Positions 56,501 to 64,000 of a stretch of 64,000 bases of DNA are shown here, in pieces. This DNA comes from Ciona intestinalis (Eukaryota; Chordata; Ascidiacea; Phlebobranchia; Cionidae): positions 2,690,939 to 2,754,938 of the forward strand of contig NC_020179.2 of the NCBI RefSeq assembly GCF_000224145.3, written 5' to 3'. Under the pieces are notes generated by a model that was not told the origin of the DNA, did no database searches, and was given only the letters and a program-made list of their open reading frames with translations. How positions within the stretch are numbered: position 1 is the stretch's first letter; every line of letters starts with the position of its first letter. The position numbers were made by a program, and so were the translations under genes.

Positions 56501-57164
56501 ATGTCGGTTATATTAAAGTGTAACCCATCAGTTTAGACGGAAAAAATATTGAATTATTTGTTTACTGTATATCGCTAATAGACCGAAATAAAAATCCAAA
56601 AAATATCTATCGTCATTTGCCCTATTCCAAATTGTACCTGTATAAAAAACTCATATTTTAATAATTTAATAAGAAACCTCACATTTCAATATTTTTCTTT
56701 ATTTTTCTTTAATTAACTTAATTCTTTTATTGTTTTTGCATATTTAACGTTGTTTATTTATCAACAGAACACGAAGCAGAGCCACAACTCAACCGACCGC
56801 CCCTTCCCGGTTAGAAGTTTGCCCCACCACGTTAAAAATGGTCCAACCTGTAACTGCCGTGCACTGGATATCTGGGGCTAACGTCTTCTTATACCATGGA
56901 AATAGAACCAATCTTTACAACCAAGTTTTCGAGGTCGGGGCATGCGAGCCAAATGCGCCGCATTTCAACATCCGGATTCCCGGGCGACCAATCCCCGAAT
57001 GTCGGGTCGTGCAGACAAAATATTTGGCCAACTTTATGTTGAACCGCAGCCAAGTAACATCGGAGGATTATAGGAACATTCTTTGTCACCCTGTTGAGGG
57101 CATGCCTTACAGTATATGCCGAGATTGGGTATACCTGAACGCGCAATGCAAGTTATATATTTAA
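53568..57164 (+). CDS. Secreted precursor with Spaetzle/neurotrophin-like C-terminal cystine domain
   Basis: Exons: 53568-53960, 54157-54244, 54956-55110, 55601-55667, 56033-56147, 56768-57164; 1215 nt, 404 aa. Signal peptide around residues 22-41 (LGLQLAISLLVFVSTANA). The pro-region has eight cysteines at about 82-126, mostly as C-x3-C pairs, then a Thr/Ser stretch (TTITSSITSPITSS). Basic processing sites are RKKRR (255-259) and RFRRRR (263-268). The C-terminal 136 residues hold six cysteines at 291, 332, 351, 379, 390 and 400. EVCPTT..VQP..A, QVFEVGAC, PECRVVQTKYL and DWVYLNAQCKL follow the order of Spaetzle and neurotrophin strands, in a furin-cleaved precursor of similar plan. The standard third cysteine is not in its usual place and there is no final CxC. 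Gene model firm; family moderate. Other secreted cystine-knot families are alternatives. Confidence 0.8.
54337..54430 (-). mobile_element. MITE, right half missing
   Basis: TAGTAGGATGGGGGCGAGAT to AATTAAAAAATATTTTC; intron 2 of the secreted-precursor gene. Confidence 0.65.
55709..55897 (+). mobile_element. MITE, TAGTAGGG-type
   Basis: Left end replaced by a G run and shortened; intron 4 of the secreted-precursor gene. Confidence 0.75.
56218..56402 (-). mobile_element. MITE, TAGTAGGG-type
   Basis: Intron 5 of the secreted-precursor gene; both termini near consensus. Confidence 0.85.
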
Positions 57165-57232
57165 ACGTCATTCGACTCAATGGACGCTACTAACCAAAAT
57201 TTACGACAACGTTACGTCATCTGATGACGTCA

Positions 57233-59435
57233 CCGGCTAGAGCGCCCTCTGCCGACCGCACTTCTAACCGCGAAAATTCTTCAGTTTTATTTATTGTTGT
57301 TTCCTGTTCTTTTACACTCCGCTTTCAACTCCAAATTCTGCGAAATCCGGAAATCCGTCGCTTACCCGATTATTAGAAATTACGTAACTGTTCTCCGCAA
57401 TTTGAGGTAAAAACACGAAAGGTTCGTTCCTCTTAATTAAAATGCGGGCGGCGATACGCCTTTGGTTTGTACTAGGCGACATTAGCGATTTTTCCCACAA
57501 CACACCTTATGCTGACGGACCCAAACGCAAAGGGCAATATAAAAACTCTTGTAATCATTAAATCGAGGCGCCGTTTCAATAATTGAGTTCAACCAATTAA
57601 AATCTCGCGTTCTCATAACTTCGAACTACCATGAGAACGTCATAATCATCAGTGATTACGTCATAATCAGAGGGAACAGTTTTATGTCACTTAGTATGTT
57701 CGACACTCCTGTACTCAGGGGCGTGTTCGAATTAAAACGGAGCCGTAAACAGAGTAGTTATGTTAAGCCTTGCCTTTACTTGGGCGTTTTACCGGCCTTT
57801 ATAGGTTACTACTACTGATTACGTAATTTCTTTTTTAGTTTTTTTTTTGCAATCTGAAAAACTCGACATAAATCATTGCGCAATATATTGGAGATTTGAA
57901 ATTCAAAAAGTGTTCGGTTTTTCTGAATTTCGAACATTTTGGAGCGAAAGCGTTTTTTTATCCTCGCTTATTTTGCACTATTCCTTTTTATATTTATTGC
58001 TCTTTCTATTTTCATATTGCTTTCATTCGTTTTTACGAGCATTGCTGAGCCAAAGGCTTCTCGATATGCTAAATATAGAAATTGTGATCAAATCGTGACT
58101 GACTTGTCCCTTATTTAGAAAAGGTGCCCGAATGCTAAAAAGACTGTTTTGTGGTATGTTTTCATGGACCGAGGGTTAAAAATAAAGTCTTTATTTTGGT
58201 TTTAAGGTGTTGTCACATTATCAGTAATGTAACGTACAAATGTCATACAGCTGCAAACACAGTTATACTAAACGACATTAGCTTAATTGTTTTCTTCTAT
58301 TTTTATCCGTCACGCTTTGTCGGCGGGATGGAATTCACTATTATTACATCACGACCGGCGCTTTTCATGCAAAAAGAGTTTTGCACAATGATGTTTAACG
58401 GCTGTTGCTTGCTTTAGGCAAGACTCTATCAGTTCTATTGCATTTTAGAAACGAAATCGAGCGGCACGCTTTAACTCGCTTGTACGCAGACAGCGTTTAT
58501 TTGCTTGTATAAGTTACCGTTTTGTTTTAGCTTTGCGAAAGAGTTGTCTAACGGCTGTAGTTTATTTAGCGGTGTGTATCCACACAAAGAAGCGCTTTTA
58601 ACTTATCAAGGTATCGTCTTTAAACAATTACTTAAGCGGTACAGCTTTTCCTAGAGTTTTAATAAATATAACCGCATGTTTTAGAAACTACTGTTCTGCA
58701 ATATTTATCGGCTTTTATTAAAAGGAAGGTTAAGTAAAAAATAGTAATGACGTATGCATGTTTGAACAATCTTTTTAGGACGTTATGCAACGACGTTTAT
58801 ACACAAAGCAGTAAGTAGAATAGTGTTGGTAGAAAAGCAAAGGTAAATCATGTCTGTTTATTTACATTCAACGAGAGCCATTACAAAGTGCGCCTCTGTC
58901 AGCTCTCAGTTTGAACACTGGTTTGCTTTAAAAGATTGAATTTGAGTAACAGCAGCGTTTTTAAAGAGTGATTTTTAGCCGCGAAAATGTATTCCGCAGC
59001 TTTATGCACCTGAAGCAAAATAAACAAAGCATGATAATTATTATGTGGAAAATCCTATATACGCTGCGAAAAGCACAAACGGTTTGTTATTTTAGTTTAA
59101 AATAGACTGCTTAATAGGTGGTGTGTACTTTTTGTTGATAAATAGTTTATAATTTGTTGATAAATTCTTACGTGGCAAATGCATATGAGCTCTACCAAGA
59201 ATACCAAAAATAAAACAATGTTAAATAGGAAAATGATTCTGCTAACATAGCACTTATGACGATAAATCTTAATTTTCTCAACAGTATATTCCCATAACCG
59301 CTTTAAAACCAGAGAAAATTATACATCGGCCGGGTTATTATTAGCGGACACAGCTGTTTATTGGATATTTTTACAACCCCTACTCAGGTAAAATGAATTA
59401 GCATACCGGATTTATACGCGTCATGCAAATTAAAT
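57233..59435. other. Intergenic, nothing recognised
   Basis: Downstream of the secreted-precursor gene. AT-rich, no repeats of the main families, no exon with splice support. Short open frames at 57847-58098 and 58151-58417 are Phe/Leu-rich chance frames. Confidence 0.6.
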
Positions 59436-59440
59436 GTACA

Positions 59441-59683
59441 TGAATGAATGAATGTAATTTACTTTATCCTCGCGTGGCCGGAAAACGACATTCGTTATAT
59501 AACACGGGTGTTAATTTATACACCTGGTGCCAGCTTACGAGTTACAAAGTATGTTACTTTGTGGGTGATTATTTTTTCATTTTTTATGTATGATGTATGG
59601 CTGATAATTTGGACAGCCCATTAGTGACCACTGGGCGGGGTTGGAGGCAGGTGCGCTAACCAACTGTGCTACGGCGAGGGGCA
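59441..59683 (-). repeat. SINE, reverse, full length with losses
   Basis: ATGAATGAATGTAATTTACT tail, CCTCGCGTGGCCGGAAAACG body, down to AACCAACTGTGCTACGGCGA at the head; the B-box part is deleted. Confidence 0.8.
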
Positions 59684-59755
59684 TGATATATAATCATTAA
59701 AAGCTAAAGTAATTGTGATGTATTTCGTAAATCTGGCTCTGATCTAGCACTCATA

Positions 59756-59954
59756 CAGTTAGGTGGGGAAAATCTGACACCTTTTCATTATATTTTCTTG
59801 AGCCATTTCGTAGTTTCCATTTTCGTAAGAACATTTAAAGAACTCTAAAATCGTGTCCTTACGATCCCATAGACCGTTGTTAATTGTTTAAAACATGATT
59901 AAGATTTTTAAATATTATGTCCTAAAGGTGTCCCATCTTACCGTACAGTACTAT
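59756..59954 (-). mobile_element. MITE, TAGTAGGG-type
   Basis: Contains a small extra piece (TTTCCATTTTCGTAAG) in the inside; right end CATCTTACCGTACAGTACTA is hybrid. Confidence 0.75.
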
Positions 59955-60021
59955 ATTACTAGCTATTAATTATAACCGAATGGAATACGCCAGCAAACAA
60001 AAATCTAGTCCGGCTATATAT

Positions 60022-60213
60022 ATAGTAGGGTGGGGGAGACGGGACACCTTTAGCACATAATATCAAATATTTCGATCGTGTTTTAAACAATTAACAACGG
60101 TTTATGGGAGTCGTGAGAATACGGTTTTATAATTCGTTGAATGTTCTTTGTTTACTACCAAATGGAACGTGACAATAAAATAAAAAGTCGCCCTATCTTC
60201 CTCCACCTTAATA
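60022..60213 (+). mobile_element. MITE, TAGTAGGG-type
   Basis: Near-consensus left end; the right end has lost the final CCCTACTA. Confidence 0.8.
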
Positions 60214-60524
60214 TTTGTTTTATCAAACATTTTACAAATAACTAGCATCATGAATAAAATACAAATGATTCTAGAAGTTGTCGCATAAGATATATTCTTT
60301 GGCATACAATTAATTGGACTCGATTTTGTGTGCTGTGTATATTCTAGCACTTGGTGTAACATGTTATCATGCAACGAAAATCGTCCAACAAAAATCGCTT
60401 TAGAACAGATAGTGGCGAATTGGTTTAAGAAATGTTTCAGAGTCTGTACATTGGCAAAAATGAATCAAAATTGTTTTTCCCCTATTCACCTAAATAAAGC
60501 CCTTTAACAGGGTAACAGCAAAAT

Positions 60525-60718
60525 CCAGCATATATGGGTCACTAATGGGTTGTCCAAATTATCAGCCATACATAATAAAAGTAAAAAAAAAGTCCTACAA
60601 AAAATATTCACCCACAAAGTAACTAACATGGAAACTTGTAAGCTGGCACGAGGTGTTAAACCCGTGTGGTAACGACTGTCGTTTTCCGGCCACGCGAGGA
60701 TAAAGTAAGTTACATGCA
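60525..60718 (+). repeat. SINE, 5'-truncated
   Basis: GGGTCACTAATGGGTTGTCC to GCCACGCGAGGATAAAGTAA; no TTCA array. Confidence 0.75.
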
Positions 60719-61129
60719 TGCTTAAAACATAAAAATACCTCTTTTCTGTCATCTAGCGGTGAATATTTAAACTTCTAATGAAAATTCGCAAGCTGTCTGG
60801 TTACTCTTGTAAATGCAAGACTTTTCAAAAATTATAAACCTTTTTTTAGAACAAGAATGTCATTGGTTAATGTGAAAATGCTAGCTGCCCATACAAGGCT
60901 TGTCCTAAAATGACGGCAATTTTGGTCATTCCCAAAAAAATGATCTTGTGTATCACTGGTTTTGTTAGTGTTTTGCCCATGTGTTCATTTTTGTCCATGT
61001 TTTGTTTCTGCTTGTTCATGTTTTGTCAATGTTTGGTCTTGGTTTCTGTTTAGTCCATATGTTTCTTTTTGTTTTGGTGAGACATTTTTGTAAGACATCG
61101 GACCTTGGTCCCAGACGTGTGTTTATGTA

Positions 61130-61640
61130 TAAATGAATGTAACTTACTTTATCCTCGCGTGGCCGGAAAACGACAGTCGTTATAACACGGATGTTCATAC
61201 ACCTCGTGCCAGCTTACGAGTTACCAGGTATGTTGCTTTAATAGTTTAATTGTGAGTGATTATTCTTTGGGGAATTTTTCTTTTTTTTATGTGTGGCTGA
61301 TAATTTGGACAACCAATTATACCCTTTTTGCATGGTAAAAAGTTAATGCGAATAACGATCCGCATTAACTCGTCATATGATAACTCGCTAACCGCGTTAT
61401 TTTGCATGGTCATTGGTTTATGCGCGTATCAACATTGAGTAAGCTTATTTTAGCGCAATATTATTAAATCTAGTTTATAAAATAAGTTTTAATACTTTAT
61501 GGTGTAACAATCACAACCAACCTCCTACAGCAGATGACGCGCTTATGACGTTATGCGTGTTAACTTTGTTTTTGCGAGTAAATATGCGAGTACTTACGCG
61601 CATAAAAGTGACCATGCAAAAAGGGTATAAGTGACCACTG
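61130..61640 (-). repeat. SINE, reverse, interrupted by a palindromic element
   Basis: The tail ATGAATGTAACTTACTTTAT to GGCTGATAATTTGGACAACC is the 3' half. The 5' part resumes after 61628 with AAGTGACCACTG. The intervening bases are a foreign element. Confidence 0.75.
61321..61627. mobile_element. Third MITE type, nested in a SINE
   Basis: About 307 bp with inverted ends TACCCTTTTTGCATGGT and ACCATGCAAAAAGGGTA. The inside is rich in CGCATTAACTCG and GCGTGTTAAC-type palindromes. Only one copy is seen in this window. Confidence 0.8.
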
Positions 61641-61690
61641 TTTTTTGTATGTATGTTTATTAATAACAACAGGGTTTATATTTTATTTCA

Positions 61691-64000
61691 TTATCTTGGT
61701 ACAAAATATTTATATTTTATGTTTCTCGGCGAAGTTTCGTATCCTGCCTTGGATGAGGCAAAGTTTTTTAATTTCATTTGGTTGATAATGTGATTGTGAA
61801 CTGTCACGAATTTGTAGGCATCCCAATTCGTTTGTTCTTGCATATTCATCTGTAGTTTCTCCTCAGTAGGATAAGGTTGCACCTGGTGAAAATATGCTGT
61901 AAATAGGCAAATCCAGCCTAAATCTCAGCTTCCCCAAAATATATTGAATGTCCTTGAAATTATTTTTAATAATATAGGGAGGGGGAAGATGGAACATCTT
62001 TTCATTATATTTTCTCGTACCATTCGGTAGTTAACAAAATACAAAGAATTATAAAACTGTATTCTCACAACTTTCATAGACTGTTGTTAATTGTTCAAAA
62101 CACAGGTATTATGTGCTAAAGTGGTCCCATCTCTCCCCACCCTACTATACAACTGTTCTTACCATTCTCACAAGTCGTTCTCTCAATTCCTCGTCAAAAT
62201 GTTTGAGAAAAAATTCTTTGCTGATCAGTATGCACTCTGAGCCTTCTGACACCAGGGATACAGACGTTGCACCTTCTGAAGCATCAAAGAGTATTGGAAG
62301 CAAACCCTGTTTAAAATAAAATATAGTAGGGTGGGGGGAGATAAGACTCTTTGTCAGACTTTTTTAAATTTTTTTTACAGACCTCTATTTAATGATACCC
62401 AAAAAAATATTGTTACAGAATTATTCGACAGTATTAACGTGACTTTATAAAAATGCGCGTCAAAGCTGATTACTGTTTTTAAATATTAAGAAATATGTTA
62501 AATGGCAACAGTATTTTTAAATAGGTAAAAAAGTTCGAGCCTTGAACCTATTACCTATTGGTTACAGGCACGGGCGTTAACCACTATGCCACGGCGCTGG
62601 ACTTAGGGTGAAAAAATGTTAGGGTGAAATAACGTTAGGGTGAAAGAGTGGAGTAATGTTAGGGTGAAATAACAATTTATAATAAATGAGTACACAAGTA
62701 CTTACAAATATGTCTCTTTCTCCTAGAGTTTGGATGTGCACGCAAACTTCTTTATTTTCTTGGGCAGCTTCAGATTCATATCCAGGTGTTGATAATGTTT
62801 CATTGAGGGTAGGCAGCATAGAACTTGCAGTAGAAACCTATTTAATTTGATTTTTATAAGTTTTTTGGTTTCTTTCCTGAATTTGCAATAGTGTTGGTCA
62901 AAAAATTTAAATATTACTTTAAAGTTTTCAAAAAATTTAAATGGAACTTGCAGTGGAAACCTGTTTATTAATTTGATATGATAAGTTTTTCGTTGTCTTT
63001 TCTTGAAATTTTAATAATGTTTGTCAAAGAATTCAACTATTACTGACTATTTTGCCATCTTTTTTGGAATAAATATTATAAGTTTTTGTGACTATGATGA
63101 AGTAATGTCCTATGAATGAAGTAATACGCAGTTCCAAATCAAATCTAGGCTTTGTTGAGGATCACTCACACCAATATACAAAAAAAAACACAAGTATTGG
63201 TCTCAATTAAATTTTACATTATTTGTTGATGACAGAAGAGGAAAATGTAATATACCTGGTAACAACACTAGAAATGTAATACCTTTTTATTCCCTTTATA
63301 CATCCAAGCATTAGCCAAACTTTTCCTGCTTCTCCGCAAAATCTGGCTTCGAAAATTACTCTGCAGTGAATCTCTTCGTCCAAAATCATCTGTGAAACAA
63401 TTTTTGGTAAAATTTTATCATTTCACATTACAAAAGTTGTTTGTTATAACAGCCACCCCTACAGAGGCTCAATAAATACTTTAGAACTCAAACCAATTAA
63501 AAGATTTATAAACCACGGTTAGCAGACACGACCAAATTAATTCCCACAGTTAAAAGTATAGGTTCAAGACTTGTCGCTTCTAGCATTGTGGGCGTATGTG
63601 TCCTTGAGGAAGACACTTAACAGCAAGTGCTCCAGACCAGGTGGTCACCAATGGGTTGTCTAAGTTGTCAGCCATACATAAAAAATAATAAAAAACAACC
63701 ACTCACAAAGTTCTATGTATAGTGTCTTTTGTTCAAAATAGTATTAAGAATATTACCCACAAAGTAACATACACATTAACCTGCAAACTAGCAGAGGTGT
63801 ATGAAACAAAAAACCTATGTTATAACGACTATAGTTTCCTGGGCCGGCGAGGATAACCAAGTTACGCTTATTCATTCATGCTGCTAATTCCCTAACTCTC
63901 ACTATTCCTTATCTGATCTTAGTTACTGTATTCGAAAAGATACATAAAAAATTGTTATGTTTAAGTTATTACACTAATTACCTTCTGAGTGGTCAAATGA
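61691..64000 (-). CDS. CNBD2-like: CNBD2-like cyclic nucleotide-binding domain protein, 3' part
   Basis: Exons in transcription order: 64000 (continues outside) to 63982, 63389-63283, 62837-62706, 62306-62163, 61882-61691; phases agree throughout. The second exon opens DDFGRRDSLQSNFR. The next two give the end of a cyclic-nucleotide-binding fold: VHIQTLGERDIFGLLPILF, then TSVSLVSEGSECILISKEFF, followed by a helix LKHFDEELRERLVRM. The last exon, VQPYPTEEKLQMNMQEQTNW to YFVPR, resembles the C-terminal part of CNBD2, a protein linked to sperm function in mouse (from memory). The assignment rests on recalled similarity; another cNMP-domain family is possible. The 5' end lies beyond the window. 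Confidence 0.72.
61974..62149 (-). mobile_element. MITE, TAGTAGGG-type
   Basis: Last CNBD2-like intron; on the gene strand it begins 13 bp after the donor at 62162. Confidence 0.8.
62325..62358. mobile_element. MITE left end only
   Basis: TAGTAGGGTGGGGGGAGATA, then unrelated sequence; 19 bp from the CNBD2-like exon start at 62306. Confidence 0.6.
62539..62601 (-). repeat. SINE head fragment, reverse
   Basis: Reverse strand of the tRNA-like part only: GAGCCTTGAACC (B box) to CCACTATGCCACGGCGC (A box). Confidence 0.75.
62604..62668 (+). repeat. Short tandem repeat with GTTAGGGTGAAA unit
   Basis: Four units of about 16 bp, GTTAGGGTGAAATAAC-like, directly next to the SINE head fragment. It contains TTAGGG but the spacing is not telomeric. 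Confidence 0.75.
63555..63880 (+). repeat. SINE, head eroded
   Basis: From GGTTCAAGACTTGTCGCTTC through GTGGGCGTATGTGTCCTTGA and GTGGTCACCAATGGG to CTTATTCATTCAT; an extra piece sits in the body at about 63711-63755. CNBD2-like intron. Confidence 0.75.

Noticed and set aside
56768..57164. IL-17-type cytokine
   Set aside because: The C-terminal domain lacks the paired CxC and the conserved W-rich block of IL-17; strand and cysteine order fit Spaetzle/neurotrophin better.
62604..62668. Interstitial telomere repeat (TTAGGG)
   Set aside because: Units are about 16 bp with TTAGGG only once per unit; not a hexamer array.

Overview
The window is AT-rich, repeat-dense animal DNA. It carries intron-rich chordate-type genes with short introns and GT-AG splice sites. 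Gene content (a single CPT1, a tryptophan hydroxylase, a SIGIRR-like receptor, a CNBD2-like gene), gene spacing, allele-level sequence differences and the repeat families suggest an ascidian tunicate, most likely Ciona. That species call is inference; no database was searched. I rebuilt exons by reading splice sites, codon phase and family similarity recalled from memory.

Layout. (1) 235-18093, plus: 3' two thirds of a CPT1-type carnitine palmitoyltransferase gene. Two stretches (about 1-1090 / 2055-3010 and 5750-10019 / 10070-14440) occur twice and are separated by N gaps, so they look like both alleles placed in tandem by the assembler. Two equal-length, diverged copies of one exon (15047-15160 and 15353-15466) instead look like real alternative exons. 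(2) 18749-26027, plus: a complete 12-exon, 448-aa tryptophan hydroxylase. (3) 26374-35924, plus: a complete 11-exon, 428-aa receptor with one Ig domain, one membrane span, a TIR domain and a tail like vertebrate SIGIRR. (4) 35979-48912, minus: a complete 12-exon, 1034-aa proline-rich, tyrosine-motif, scaffold-like protein I could not name; it converges on the receptor gene with 54 bp between stop codons. (5) 53568-57164, plus: a complete 6-exon, 404-aa secreted precursor with a signal peptide, a cysteine-rich pro-region, two basic cleavage sites and a C-terminal cysteine domain resembling the Spaetzle/neurotrophin cystine-knot fold. (6) 61691-64000, minus: 3' part of a CNBD2-like cyclic-nucleotide-binding protein.

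Repeats dominate from about 9980 onward. A roughly 190-bp MITE with perfect ends starting TAGTAGGGTGGGGGAAGATG is present in about 55 copies, in both orientations, in nearly every long intron. A tRNA-derived SINE with a (TTCA)n tail is present in about 18 full or partial copies, several lying against splice acceptors. The palindrome TGACGTCA occurs 19 times between 18494 and 57232.

The genes do not form an operon. The most noteworthy items are the Spaetzle/neurotrophin-like precursor, the SIGIRR-like receptor, the CPT1 alternative exons and the TGACGTCA excess. Any ligand-receptor link between the precursor and the TIR receptor is speculation based only on both belonging to Toll/IL-1-type signalling families.
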